From NCBI GenBank assembly GCA_009841005.1, contig VXMR01000040.1, positions 19,349 to 83,348 on the forward strand: DNA of 64,000 bases, in the 5' to 3' direction. The position numbers and the translations under genes were made by a program. Shown piece by piece: positions 24,547 through 33,980 of this stretch. The notes under the pieces are model-generated. The model did not search any database. It was not told the origin of the DNA and saw nothing but the letters and a program-made list of their open reading frames with translations. Positions within the stretch are counted from its first letter, which is position 1. Each line of letters opens with the position of its first letter. Source of the stretch: Gemmatimonadales bacterium. GTDB lineage: Bacteria; Gemmatimonadota; Gemmatimonadetes; Palauibacterales; Palauibacteraceae.

Positions 24547-25797
24547 TCAACGGCAGTTGCGGTCGACCCGGTATCGGTGGACGTAGGGGACACCGAACTC
24601 GCCGAGCGTCGTGGCCCAGACTTCGGTTCGACTGGCGCGGAGAATTCGTAGCCGCGGGTCCCAGTCATCGTGGTCCGCCGGTCCCTCGATCCGCACCGAG
24701 CCCTCGAGTTCCCCGTCTTCGCCGTAGATTTCCCAGATGTCGGCCGGGTCTGGCCACGCTTCGCGGAGGAGCCACATCGAGCCGTCCCCGCCGGCTACGA
24801 TCCGGCGCACGGGCGGATAGTGCTCGGGGAAGGTGATGAGTTCACGCCCGATCCGCCGCTTCCGCTCGGGGTTGCTCGTGTCCCACGGAGACCCGCCGCG
24901 GGCCAGTTGGTCGGCCATGCGTTCCCGCTGCAGCGACGCTTCGGCGCGCGTGATGGGTCGAAGTTTGTATGGAACGGTGCGATGGAGCAGGGTGTCGCCA
25001 TCGAACCGGATCTGGAGCAGATCGAAGCTCGCGTCCTGCCCTTCCTCCCTCACCTTCCCGATCAGGACGACGGCGGCGCCGTCGGGCGTTGCGGCGACCG
25101 GGAGCCAGGACTCTCCAGACCAGGGGCCCAGCGGATGGGAGATCATAACGCCCCACCCATACCGGTCTGTTTCGTGTTCGAGGGCGTACGGGCCCAGGTG
25201 CCGCTCGACCATGGCGAGCGTATCCACGATCTCGCCGGATGCCGAGACGCGCCGCAGGGCGGCCCTGCCAGCCTTCAGAAAGAGCCCCGCGTCCTCGTTC
25301 ACCGACCGGGAGGGCAGGAAGGTGCCGTCCGGGAGGGGCCGACCGGGACTCAGGTAGGATCCCTCGGCAGGGAGTCGGATCCTGAAGCTCACGCGGCGGA
25401 TCTCCTCGCCATCCGCCGAGAGGAACTGCGTCCCGAGCCGGTGACTCACCCAAAGTGTGTCGCCCAGCCAACCTGCATGCCTGAGGGGAAGTGCCCACTC
25501 CCCCGGTCCTTCTCCCTGACGCCCGATCATTCCTGCGGGTCGACCGTCGGACCGGAAGACGCGGATCGGATCCCAGGACTGGAGGAGGTAGATGCTTCCA
25601 TCGGGCCGGGTCGCCAGATCCCGCACGTAGGTGAGCGCGTCTTCGCCGTCCGGGGACCCCAGACGAAGCGTCTCCTCGAGTTCCCATGGACGGTCGCACA
25701 CCTGCTGGCCGGTGACCCGACCGGCGCCAATCGCCTCGCAGCCGGCCGCGACGGAGACCGCGATCGCCAGTGCGCCGATCCGATGACGGCGCGTCAT
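24547..25797 (-). CDS. Six-bladed beta-propeller lipoprotein
   Basis: A 416-residue exported protein. The signal (MTRRHRIGALAIAVSVAAGC) ends in a lipobox Cys at about residue 20. Repeats such as VRDLATRPDGSIYLLQ, WDPIRVFRSDGR and IVAGGDGSMWLLRE have the NHL/6-bladed propeller pattern. RQGEGPGEW is a common signature of this group. Such lipoproteins are abundant in Gemmatimonadota and Bacteroidota and are of unknown function. An alternative GTG start at 25809 would overlap the upstream gene; I chose ATG 25797. Confidence 0.7.
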   Translation of the reverse strand: MTRRHRIGALAIAVSVAAGCEAIGAGRVTGQQVCDRPWELEETLRLGSPDGEDALTYVRDLATRPDGSIYLLQSWDPIRVFRSDGRPAGMIGRQGEGPGEWALPLRHAGWLGDTLWVSHRLGTQFLSADGEEIRRVSFRIRLPAEGSYLSPGRPLPDGTFLPSRSVNEDAGLFLKAGRAALRRVSASGEIVDTLAMVERHLGPYALEHETDRYGWGVMISHPLGPWSGESWLPVAATPDGAAVVLIGKVREEGQDASFDLLQIRFDGDTLLHRTVPYKLRPITRAEASLQRERMADQLARGGSPWDTSNPERKRRIGRELITFPEHYPPVRRIVAGGDGSMWLLREAWPDPADIWEIYGEDGELEGSVRIEGPADHDDWDPRLRILRASRTEVWATTLGEFGVPYVHRYRVDRNCR

Positions 25798-25801
25798 GTC
25801 C

Positions 25802-26923
25802 TCATGCACTGGCGTGCCAGGCGGCGAGGACCTCGGCTTCCAACTCGGCGGGGAGGCCGGCCCGGGGTTCGGCGCGGCGATCCTCGGGGAGCGAGTTCCA
25901 CCATTCGACCGTGTCGCGGGCGGTGTGGGCGAGCGGGCGGAACGTGAGCCCGGCCTGCACGGCGGCGGCGACCGAAACCTGGTTCATGCCGACCGTTTCC
26001 CCTTCGGGCGGCGTCCAGTTCGTCATGTGCATCCACGGCGCCACGTCCTGCTCCGCCATGAACTCCGTCGGCACCCAGGTGAACGCGGCGTCGGAGCCGA
26101 GCGCGCCGCGGATCTCCTCCAGCATGTCGCCGAACCGCTGTATTTCTCCCGTGGCGTTGTACGTGCCCCCGGTTCCCGGAGTCTCGACGAGGCGCACGAT
26201 CCACTCGGAGAGGTCGCGGGCGTCGACGTTCTGCACCGGGTCGGCGGGGGTGTTGGGGGCGAGCACTTCCCCTCCGCGGTCGACCCGGACCGGCCAGTAC
26301 GTCCAGCGGTCCGTGTTGTCGCCGGGCCCGATGATCAGCCCCGGGCGCACGTTGATCGCGTTCTCGCCGAAGGCGTCGCTCGCGTACTGCTCGCAGCGCG
26401 CCTTCCTGGGCCCGTAGCCTCCGTCGTCCTCGGCCTCGTCAGGCGACAACTGCCCGACGTGATAGTCCTCGTCGATCCCGACCCGGGCGAAGTCCGCGTA
26501 GGCGGAGATGGAGGAGACGAAGAGGTAGCGGTCGACGTGGCCGCGCAGGAGTTCGGTCGTTGATGCGACCCAACTCGGGTAGGAGGCGGAGTTGTCGATG
26601 ACGGCATCCCACTCTCTGCCCTCGAGTGCCGACAGATCGCTCGTCCGGTCACCGATCAGGTGCTCGACACGCTCGAAGTAGTCCTGGTAGAACGGCGGCT
26701 CGGTCTGCCCGCGCGTGAAAATCGACACCTCGTGGCCCCGGTCGAGCGCGTACTTCACCTGGTGCGGGCCGATGAAGCGCGTCCCGCCGAGGATGAGGAT
26801 GCGAAGCGGGCCTGCCTCGCCCCCCGCGCAGGCGGCCGAGCCGAAGGCGCTGAGCACGCCGACCGCCCCGCCGGCGCGGGCGGACGTCTTCACGAACTCT
26901 CGTCGGGTCTGGTTCCACGCCAT
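25802..26923 (-). CDS. Tat-exported NAD-dependent epimerase/dehydratase
   Basis: A 373-residue extended short-chain dehydrogenase. The N-terminus has a twin-arginine motif (TRREFVKTSARAGG) and a hydrophobic stretch ending in SAAC, so export as a folded protein, possibly lipidated, is predicted. The Rossmann start is LRILILGGTRFIGPHQVKYA, and the active-site region SSISAYAD and GYGPRKARCE gives the S-Y-x3-K triad in altered form (Y-G-P-R-K). Sequence style is close to nucleotide-sugar epimerases and chloroplast-RNA-binding-like SDRs. A nicotinamide enzyme outside the cytoplasm is uncommon unless the cofactor is tightly bound. It lies 6 bp downstream of the serine hydrolase gene. Confidence 0.8.
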   Translation of the reverse strand: MAWNQTRREFVKTSARAGGAVGVLSAFGSAACAGGEAGPLRILILGGTRFIGPHQVKYALDRGHEVSIFTRGQTEPPFYQDYFERVEHLIGDRTSDLSALEGREWDAVIDNSASYPSWVASTTELLRGHVDRYLFVSSISAYADFARVGIDEDYHVGQLSPDEAEDDGGYGPRKARCEQYASDAFGENAINVRPGLIIGPGDNTDRWTYWPVRVDRGGEVLAPNTPADPVQNVDARDLSEWIVRLVETPGTGGTYNATGEIQRFGDMLEEIRGALGSDAAFTWVPTEFMAEQDVAPWMHMTNWTPPEGETVGMNQVSVAAAVQAGLTFRPLAHTARDTVEWWNSLPEDRRAEPRAGLPAELEAEVLAAWHASA

Positions 26924-26929
26924 CGTGAT

Positions 26930-28084
26930 CTACTCCCTTTCTGTGCCTTCCTCGCCCGGCGCCCTCTCTTCGGCGCGGGGTCCGGACCAGCCGTATGCCT
27001 GGGCGACCGCGATCGCGATCTCCGCCGCGAGCTCGCTCCCGGAGTCGGAGTTCGTCATCACGAAGACCCCGTCGTCCCCATCGATGTACGCGGCGAACGT
27101 GCAGCGGAAGCCCTGGTTCGAGCCGCCGTGCCGGAAGCGTTCCCCGTCCTCGGAGATCGCCGGGCCCAGCCCCCAGTCGTCCGCGTCGGGCGACAGCATC
27201 TCGCGGGCGAGCGCTTCTCCCAGCACGCGGGTCGACTCACCCTTCCAGGCACGCTGCACCTCCCGGGCGTAGAGCGCGAGTTCGCTCGGCGTCGTCCACA
27301 GGCCGGCGGCCGCCTGTTCGGGATACGTGTGCCACCCGCCGGGAACGCGCTCGCCATCGGACCGGTAGCCCGTCGCGATGTCGTCCTGCCGCTCGTTGGG
27401 GATCGGCTGCTCGTAGGTCGAGCGGGACATGCCGAGCGGGTCGAGAACCTCCTCGCGCATGACCGCGGCGAACGGTCTGCCGTGGATGTCCGCCACGAGT
27501 TGCTGCATCACCGTGTATCCTCCGCCGGAGTATTGCCAGCTCTCGCCGGGCGCCTTGTAGACGCGCACGGGGTCGGTGTTGCCGCGGCCGTCGAGAACGC
27601 CTGGGCCGTCCGGCGCCTCCTCGTCCGGGCCGTACCCGGGGAAGCCCCACACGGTGAGGCCGGCCCGGTGCGTGAGGAGCCCGCGCAGGGTGACGGGCCC
27701 CTGCTCGGTGAACGCGTTGTCCGGCACTCGCCAACTCGTGAGATAGGCGTTGACGTCCCCGTCGAGGTCCACCCGGCCCGATTCGACGAGGCGAAGGGCG
27801 GCGAGGGCCGCCACGGGCTTGGAGATGGAGGCCGCCTGGAACAGCGTGTTCCGCGTCACGGGCCGGCCTGATTCGACGTCGGCGAGTCCGTAGCCGCGCG
27901 CCCAGGCGATCTCGCCGTCGACTAAAACCGCGACGCTGACGCCCGGCACGCCCAGTTCGGCCATGCGGTCCGCGACCCCGTCCAGCGAGACCCCGTCCAC
28001 CGCGGGCCGGTCCGGCGTGGAGGGCGGCGCGCACGCGAGCGCGGACGCTGTCCAGGCGATGAGGGCGATCCGGGCTGCGTTCAC
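26930..28084 (-). CDS. Serine hydrolase of the beta-lactamase/class C PBP fold, probable lipoprotein
   Basis: A 384-residue exported enzyme. The signal ends in a lipobox (ASALAC, Cys at about 18). Active-site blocks are SISK (S-x-x-K, about residue 88), YSGGGYT (tyrosine block, about 180) and HGGSNQG (about 315), the order found in penicillin-binding class C, EstB-type esterases and D-aminopeptidases. Substrate is unknown; it need not be a beta-lactam. The GTG start overlaps the stop of polA (GTGA). The 3' end is a Glu/Arg-rich tail. Confidence 0.87.
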   Translation of the reverse strand: MNAARIALIAWTASALACAPPSTPDRPAVDGVSLDGVADRMAELGVPGVSVAVLVDGEIAWARGYGLADVESGRPVTRNTLFQAASISKPVAALAALRLVESGRVDLDGDVNAYLTSWRVPDNAFTEQGPVTLRGLLTHRAGLTVWGFPGYGPDEEAPDGPGVLDGRGNTDPVRVYKAPGESWQYSGGGYTVMQQLVADIHGRPFAAVMREEVLDPLGMSRSTYEQPIPNERQDDIATGYRSDGERVPGGWHTYPEQAAAGLWTTPSELALYAREVQRAWKGESTRVLGEALAREMLSPDADDWGLGPAISEDGERFRHGGSNQGFRCTFAAYIDGDDGVFVMTNSDSGSELAAEIAIAVAQAYGWSGPRAEERAPGEEGTERE

Positions 28085-30927
28085 GGTCCCTTCCCGAATT
28101 TGCAGTCGTACCAGTTGCGGCCGATCCCGAGATCGACGCGCAGGGGGACGGCCAGCTCGATGGCCCCTTCCATCTCCTCGCGCACGATCCGGCCGATGGC
28201 TTCAACATCGGACTCCGGGGCCTCGATGAGCAACTCGTCGTGCACCTGCAGCAGCATGCGCGCGTCGGTTCCCGCGAGACGCTCGTGGAGCCGGATCATC
28301 GACACCTTGATGAGGTCCGCCGCGGATCCCTGGATGGGGGAGTTCGTCGCCGTCCGTTCGCCGTAGCCGCGAATCCCGGGGTTCCTTGACCGGATCTCGG
28401 GGATGTACCGGCGACGTCCGAACAGCGTCTCGACATAGTTCCGGTCCCGCGCCAGTTCCTTCATCTCCTCGAGGTAGGCCGCCACGCCCGCGAACCTCTC
28501 GAAGTATCCGTCGATGAACTCGCTCGCCTGCGCCCGCGAGATACCGAGCTGCTGGGCGAGCGCGAACGGGCCCTGGCCGTAGATGGTCGCGAAGTTGATC
28601 GTCTTCGCCTGCTCGCGCATGGTCGGCGTGACGTCATCCGGCTCGACCCCGAAGATCCGGGCCGCCGTCTCCCGGTGGATGTCGCGCTCCGCCCGGAACG
28701 CTTCCACGAACGCCTCGTCCCCCGAGAGATGCGCCATTACGCGGAGCTCGATCTGGGAGTAATCCGCCCCCGTGAACAAGTGGCCGGGAGCAGCGATGAA
28801 CCCCTTCCGGATCTCGCGCCCCAGCGCCCGACGGATCGGGATGTTCTGGAGGTTGGGGTCCGACGAGGAGAGCCGGCCGGTCGCGGCGACGGTCTGGTTG
28901 AAGCGGGTGTGGATGCGCCCCCGGTCGTCGATGAGGCCGGGGAGCACGCCCACGTACGTGCCGTCCAGCTTGTCGAGTTCCCGGTGTTCGAGGATGAGGC
29001 GCGGAAGTTCGTGGCCCATGGCCGCGAGTTGTTCGAGCACGGACTCGTCCGTCGAGGGCCCGGTCTTCGTCTTCTTGAGGACGGGCAGTGCGAGCTGGTC
29101 GAAGAGAAGCGCCCGCATCTGCGGCACGGAGCGGAGGTTGACCTCGGTCCCGGCGATCTTGTGGATCTCCGAGCGCACGGCGTCGAGATCGCGGCGCAGG
29201 CGGGCGCGCAGCTCGCCGAAGAAGTCGAGGTCGATCGCGATGCCCGCGCGTTCCATGCTCGCGAGGACCGTGACGAGCGGCATCTCGACCTCGCGGAAGA
29301 GGCGGCCCATCCCGGTGCGCACGAGGTCGGCTTCGTCGACCTTCGCGAGGCGGTGCAGGAGAGCGGCGCGGGCCCCGGCCCATTCGGCGACGCGCGCGGG
29401 CTCGACCGATGCGAGGGGGAGGCGGTTCCGTCCGGTGCCCGTGATGGCGTCGCCCGTCTCGAGCGCGACGCCGAGGCGATCGGGGCCGAGGGTGGAGAGC
29501 GCGCGGTCGCGGCGGGCCGGATCCAGGCAGTAGGAGGAGATCTGCGTGTCGAACGCGTCGTCGTCCTCGAGCCCCCCCAACTCGACGCCGTGCCGGCGCA
29601 GGAGCTGGGCGGCGTACTTGAGGTCGTGCCCGAGTTTCGGGGTGTCCGAGGCGAGCAGTTCCCGCAGGCCTCGCATGTCGGACGACGTCAGCCCCGGCAG
29701 GCCGACCGGATCGCCCGCGTCGAAGGCGAGCGTAGGGTTTCCCGCCGCATCGTGCTGGATCTCCGGGGCCCGGTGCCCGAGGGGCAGGTAGAAGGCGCGG
29801 GCGTCGGAGGCGGCGACCGCGAGGCCGACGAGATCGGCGCCGAGCGGATCGTCGGAACTGCCCGCGACGAAGAGTCCGATGCGCGGAGCGTCCGAGCACT
29901 CGGCCAGCAGGGCACCCAGCCCACCCGCATCCGCCACGACGTCCACCTCCGGGGCGAAGCGCTCGGCCTCGGACGCCGGGGCCTCCAGCTCCCTCAGCAG
30001 ATTGTGGAACTCCAGGTCGCGGAAAACGGCCGCCGCCTTTTCGGCGTCCAGCGTCCGTGACCGGAGGCTCTCGAGATCGAGGCTCACGGGCGCATCGGTG
30101 CGGATCGTCACCAGCTGCCTGGAGCGCCGGGCATCGTCGGCATGCTTTAGAAGCGCGTTTCGGGCCCGTGCGGCCTTGACCTCGTCCGCCCGCGCGAGGA
30201 TGGACTCCAGGTCGCCGAACTGCCGGATGAGCGCCGGCGCGGTCTTCTTCCCGATGCCGGGCACGCCGGGGACGTTGTCGGACGCGTCGCCGAGCAGCGC
30301 GAGGAAGTCCGTCACGCGCTCCGGCGGCACGCCGAACCGCTCCTCGGCGTTGTCCGGCGTCACCCACACCTGTTCCACTCCGGCGGGTCCGCCGCGGCCC
30401 GGATTGAGCAACGCCGTGCGGTCGTCCACAAGCTGGTGGAAGTCCTTGTCTCCGGAGACGATGACGGTGCGCAGATCACGGCGCGCGGCCTTCTGCGCGA
30501 GGGTCCCGATCACGTCATCCGCCTCCCACCCTTCCGCCTCGATGACGGGCACCCGAAAGGCGTCGAAGACCTCTCGACACCTGGGGAGGGACGCCCGGAG
30601 TTCGTCGGGCATCTTCTCTCGCGTGGCCTTGTAGTCCGGGTAGATGTCGGTGCGAAAGCTGTCGCCGGCATCGAACGCGACGCCGAGATAGTCGGGCGCG
30701 TGATCGGCGATCAGCCGCATGAGGAAGCGGGCGATTCCATAGGGAGCCGACGTGTTCTCGCCGCTGGAGGTCGTGAGCGGCCGGTTGATCATGGCGAAAA
30801 ACGCGCGGTAGATGAGCGCGTAGCCATCGAGCAGGAAGAGCGACGGACGAGAGGCCCGTGCGGGCTTCACCGCGCCTGGCGCCGCCACACGGCGTTCACG
30901 GGCTGTCGGAGAGGGTCGGCATGGCAT
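28081..30927 (-). CDS. polA: DNA polymerase I, 3'-5' exonuclease site lost
   Basis: A 948-residue family A polymerase for Okazaki fragment maturation and repair. The N-terminal 5' nuclease (LFLLDGYALIYRAFFA; IVSGDKDFHQLV; GIGKKTA) is complete. The polymerase domain has DYSQIELRVMAHLSGD, REQAKTINFATIYGQG and LLQVHDELLIEAP. The middle domain keeps the 3'-5' exonuclease fold but not its metal ligands: the DxE of motif I is replaced in RIGLFVAGSS, and the motif II Asp is replaced by Ala in HDLKYAAQLL. Proofreading is therefore probably absent, as in Thermus. The following serine hydrolase gene overlaps by 4 nt. The N-terminal 25 residues are low-complexity, so a later start is possible. Confidence 0.95.
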   Translation of the reverse strand: MPCRPSPTARERRVAAPGAVKPARASRPSLFLLDGYALIYRAFFAMINRPLTTSSGENTSAPYGIARFLMRLIADHAPDYLGVAFDAGDSFRTDIYPDYKATREKMPDELRASLPRCREVFDAFRVPVIEAEGWEADDVIGTLAQKAARRDLRTVIVSGDKDFHQLVDDRTALLNPGRGGPAGVEQVWVTPDNAEERFGVPPERVTDFLALLGDASDNVPGVPGIGKKTAPALIRQFGDLESILARADEVKAARARNALLKHADDARRSRQLVTIRTDAPVSLDLESLRSRTLDAEKAAAVFRDLEFHNLLRELEAPASEAERFAPEVDVVADAGGLGALLAECSDAPRIGLFVAGSSDDPLGADLVGLAVAASDARAFYLPLGHRAPEIQHDAAGNPTLAFDAGDPVGLPGLTSSDMRGLRELLASDTPKLGHDLKYAAQLLRRHGVELGGLEDDDAFDTQISSYCLDPARRDRALSTLGPDRLGVALETGDAITGTGRNRLPLASVEPARVAEWAGARAALLHRLAKVDEADLVRTGMGRLFREVEMPLVTVLASMERAGIAIDLDFFGELRARLRRDLDAVRSEIHKIAGTEVNLRSVPQMRALLFDQLALPVLKKTKTGPSTDESVLEQLAAMGHELPRLILEHRELDKLDGTYVGVLPGLIDDRGRIHTRFNQTVAATGRLSSSDPNLQNIPIRRALGREIRKGFIAAPGHLFTGADYSQIELRVMAHLSGDEAFVEAFRAERDIHRETAARIFGVEPDDVTPTMREQAKTINFATIYGQGPFALAQQLGISRAQASEFIDGYFERFAGVAAYLEEMKELARDRNYVETLFGRRRYIPEIRSRNPGIRGYGERTATNSPIQGSAADLIKVSMIRLHERLAGTDARMLLQVHDELLIEAPESDVEAIGRIVREEMEGAIELAVPLRVDLGIGRNWYDCKFGKGP

Positions 30928-30971
30928 CTATGTATGGCGGGGGGGCCGTCCCTGGCAAAGCCTGGGACAAG

Positions 30972-31000
30972 AAAAACGCCCCGCCGGGTGGGGCGGGGCG
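30972..31000 (-). terminator. Rho-independent terminator after the cold-shock gene
   Basis: Read on the minus strand: a 9-bp GC stem (31000-30992 with 30985-30977), a 6-nt loop, then a run of five T. It lies 31 bp beyond the cold-shock stop and before polA, so it separates the two transcripts. Confidence 0.85.
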
Positions 31001-31031
31001 CGTGAAGCTCCGGCTCGGTTACGGCGTCCGG

Positions 31032-31238
31032 TCAGGCGGTGCGCACGACGCGGGTCGCGTGCAAGCCCTTGTCGCCCTGCGTGAACTCGTAGTCCACCGC
31101 CATCCCTTCGACGAGAGTCTTGTACCCGTCCATGTCGATGGACGAATAGTGGACGAAGACGTCATCGCCGCCGTCGGGCTGCTCGATGAAACCGTACCCC
31201 TTGGAGTCGTTGAACCACTTTACCGTACCTGATGGCAT
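31032..31238 (-). CDS. Cold-shock domain protein (CspA family)
   Basis: A 68-residue single OB-fold RNA chaperone. RNP1 is KGYGFIEQ and RNP2 is DVFVHYSS, both with the expected aromatic residues, after MPSGTVKWFNDS. It binds single-stranded RNA and melts secondary structure. Start 31238 follows a strong ribosome-binding site (GGAGG). A well-formed promoter lies about 95 nt upstream, giving a leader of about 88 nt, consistent with the long structured leaders of csp genes. It is monocistronic, closed by a terminator. Confidence 0.95.
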   Translation of the reverse strand: MPSGTVKWFNDSKGYGFIEQPDGGDDVFVHYSSIDMDGYKTLVEGMAVDYEFTQGDKGLHATRVVRTA

Positions 31239-31332
31239 CCTGCCTCCTGCGAACATCGGTGATGGGTGTTGCGGGCGCGTCGCGCGGCTCGCCGTGCATC
31301 GTTTTTCGCCCCGCCGGACTCGAGACGCACCT

Positions 31333-31361
31333 ATGCTATGCGAGCAATTTGGAACCGTCAA
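31333..31361 (-). promoter_or_regulatory. Promoter of the cold-shock gene
   Basis: Minus-strand TTGACG (31361-31356) and TAGCAT (31338-31333) are separated by 17 bp, close to sigma-70 consensus in an otherwise GC-rich gap. Predicted start near 31326, leaving about 88 nt of leader before the ATG. Confidence 0.65.
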
Positions 31362-31405
31362 CACGTCGCTACGGGCCCGTCGCGGGGCCGTCGAAGACCG
31401 CCTGT

Positions 31406-33772
31406 TCAGGGCTTCGCGGAGGCCAGATCCGGGTACAGGAAGCGGTAGATTTCGGCGAGTTCCGTGACCGCCCGAACGTACTCGCGCGTCTCCCGGTAGG
31501 GGATTCGCTCGACCAGCTTTTCCTCATCGGAGAACTCGGGAAAGTCGCGCCAGCGCGTGTAGCGGTGGGGGCCGGCGTTGTAGGAGATCATCCCCGCGAT
31601 ATCGAAGTCTTCGAAGCGGCGGAGGACTTCCGACAGGTACCGCGTCCCGAGCATCAGGTTGACCTGCGGGACCGTGAGTTGGTGGCGGCGATAGCCGGCG
31701 AGTCCGGCGCGGGAGGAAACGTTGCGGGCCGTCTCCGGCAGGAGCTGCATGAGGCCGATGGCGTTCGCGACGGAGCGGATCTCGGGGTCGAACATCGACT
31801 CGCGACGCGAGAGTCCGGCGACGAAGTGGGGCGGCAATCCGTTCCGCTCCGCGGCGGCGACGAGGGCCTCGCGATAGGGCAGCGGATAGATCGCTTCGAG
31901 TAGCGGCCGCGTCCAGCGCCCGCGAATGGCCTGCGCGCGCCACCCTTCGCGAATCCCCTCCCGCGTCCATTCCGCGGCGTTCAGCGCGTGCGCGAACGCG
32001 AGGATCGCGCCGTAGGTCGACGGTCCGCGCTCGCTCGCCCGGCGGTATTCCCGGCGCCCTCGCTCGGGCCAACCCACCTCCCGCAGCACGTTCATGCGCC
32101 GGAGCGCGGTCACGTGGACGGGATCGAGGTCGGGCAGCGGTTCCGCTTCCCCGAGATCGATCGTGGCCAGACGGTCGGTGCCGGTGCGGGGCTCCGCGAG
32201 GATGGCGTAGTAGTCCAGCGGGTTGTACCGGAGGGCGCGGGCGTAGAACGCGCTCGCGGCCTGGGTGTCCCCCAGCGCTTCCGCCACCTTGCCGCTCCAG
32301 TAGATGGCGCCCTGGACCCATCCGCCCTCGGGGTAGCGCTCGCGGTATTCGGCCAGGAGCGCGCGCGCCTCCGGGTAGCGGCCTTCGTGGTACGCGAGAA
32401 GGGCGAGCCGTTCCAGCGACCGCGAGCCGTAGCTCGCTTCCGGGAAGGCGCGGTAGGAGCGTTCGAAACCCTCCGCAGCGATGTCCGGGTGGCCGGCATC
32501 GTGTTCGAGGTCCGCGAGCAGGTAGGCGGCACGGGCGGCGACATCCCCGGAGCCGCGGGCGGCCGTCTCGTGCGCCGTCGCGGCGTCGCCGGGGCGTCCG
32601 AGCGCACGGTAGATGCTGGCGGCGAGCATCCACAGCGACGCCCGGGGCGCGGTGACGGAAGCGGGATCCCCGGTCCACGGGGCGAGCGTCTCCGCCGCCC
32701 GTCCGGGATTGCCCAGCGCCATGTAGGTCGAAGCGAGAGACTCGGCGATGCCGGGGCGCTCGCCCGCGGGTGCGAGCTCGAGCGCCTCCGACAGGTAGCC
32801 GGCGCCACGGGAGCGACGACCGGCGCGGGTGTCGGAGCGCCCGACATCGCGCAGGGTCCGCCACGATCGCGTGAGCGCGAGGAGGGCCGGCCCCGTCTCC
32901 GGCGTCTGAAGGCCTCTCGCGATCGCGGCGGCGAAGGCCGACTCCGCCGCGGCGGAGTCCCCGGTCGCCAGGTAGTGCGGTCCGAGGTGCCGGGCGGCGA
33001 GGATGTTCCGGACGCCCCTTCCGGCGCGGCCCGCGAGCGCGGCCCCGCGTTCGGGATCCCCGAGTTCGAAGGCCAGGCGCGCCGCCGGGAGGAGTGCGGA
33101 GTCGGCCGGTACGCGGGCTTCGCGTACGATCGAGTCGGCGAGGGCGAAGGCGTCCCGGTCCTCGGCCTCCGCCAGGGCGTAGAGGCGCGAGAGCCGCAAC
33201 CACGGAGCGAACTCGGGGTGCTCGCGCTCGGCGAGGACGAGCTGGTCCCGCGCTTCGAACCAGTGATACCGCCGGTAGGAGACGCGGGCGAACTCCACCC
33301 GCGCGCGGAGCGGAGGCGTCCCGTCGACCGCATCCAGATACGCGCGGTAGTGCGCCGCGGATCGGGTCAGGCTGTCGAGTCCCGCGTACGCTCGAGCGAG
33401 GAGGAGCGCCGCTTGCGACTGCGTGGCCGTGGGTGGACCCTCCCTCCCCGAGAGGCGGCCCAGCACGGAAGCCCATGCCCGCTGATCCGCGAAGGCCTGC
33501 GCCGCCAGGAGCACGATCTCGTCCCCTCGCACCTCGCCCGCGGCGAGCTCGCGCGCCAGCAGAGCCGATGCCGAGACCGGCATCCGGGCATCGAGCAGGC
33601 GCCGCGCGTTTGCCGTCGTCGGCGTGACCTCGGCGGGGTCCGATGGGCGTGCCGCGTTCCCGGTCTGCGCGGCGAGAGGGAACGCCAGGACGAGCATCAG
33701 TAGCGACGCCAACCAGAGACCGCGTACGCGATGGATGCGCTGAAGGCGCCGGATATGCCGCTGAACATGCAC
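31406..33772 (-). CDS. Soluble lytic murein transglycosylase (Slt-type) with long tetratricopeptide-like arm
   Basis: A 788-residue exported protein. The start is GTG 33772, with AAGGAGG 7 nt upstream; a signal or anchor follows (GLWLASLLMLVLAFPLAAQ). Residues about 50-600 are helical repeats, like the superhelical ring of Slt70. The C-terminal SLT domain has the catalytic Glu in SRRESMFDPEI, then AIGLMQLLPETA and MISYNAGPHRYTRW, the three family blocks. It cleaves peptidoglycan glycan strands with formation of 1,6-anhydro ends, for wall recycling or insertion of envelope machines. The predicted frame extends far upstream but without signal character. Confidence 0.9.
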   Translation of the reverse strand: MHVQRHIRRLQRIHRVRGLWLASLLMLVLAFPLAAQTGNAARPSDPAEVTPTTANARRLLDARMPVSASALLARELAAGEVRGDEIVLLAAQAFADQRAWASVLGRLSGREGPPTATQSQAALLLARAYAGLDSLTRSAAHYRAYLDAVDGTPPLRARVEFARVSYRRYHWFEARDQLVLAEREHPEFAPWLRLSRLYALAEAEDRDAFALADSIVREARVPADSALLPAARLAFELGDPERGAALAGRAGRGVRNILAARHLGPHYLATGDSAAAESAFAAAIARGLQTPETGPALLALTRSWRTLRDVGRSDTRAGRRSRGAGYLSEALELAPAGERPGIAESLASTYMALGNPGRAAETLAPWTGDPASVTAPRASLWMLAASIYRALGRPGDAATAHETAARGSGDVAARAAYLLADLEHDAGHPDIAAEGFERSYRAFPEASYGSRSLERLALLAYHEGRYPEARALLAEYRERYPEGGWVQGAIYWSGKVAEALGDTQAASAFYARALRYNPLDYYAILAEPRTGTDRLATIDLGEAEPLPDLDPVHVTALRRMNVLREVGWPERGRREYRRASERGPSTYGAILAFAHALNAAEWTREGIREGWRAQAIRGRWTRPLLEAIYPLPYREALVAAAERNGLPPHFVAGLSRRESMFDPEIRSVANAIGLMQLLPETARNVSSRAGLAGYRRHQLTVPQVNLMLGTRYLSEVLRRFEDFDIAGMISYNAGPHRYTRWRDFPEFSDEEKLVERIPYRETREYVRAVTELAEIYRFLYPDLASAKP

Positions 33773-33891
33773 AGGAAGGCCTCCTTCCCACGTCGTCCCC
33801 ACCCCACTCACGCCGGGGCCCCGGCCTGCGGCCCGACAACGAACTTCAATGCTCCGGTGCCCTCGATGCAAGCGGAGGCCCCCCGGATCCG

Positions 33892-33923
33892 AAAAAAAGC
33901 GGCCCGCCGGGATGGCGGGCCGC
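33892..33923 (-). terminator. Rho-independent terminator after the ExbB-like gene
   Basis: Read on the minus strand: a perfect 10-bp GC stem (33923-33914 with 33908-33899), a 5-nt loop and a run of seven T. It lies 57 bp past the ExbB-like stop and before the transglycosylase start. Confidence 0.9.
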
Positions 33924-33980
33924 TCGTTCGGAACCCCTCGCGAGCACCGCGAAACGCCGCGGCGACCGGCTCCTTCTTCT

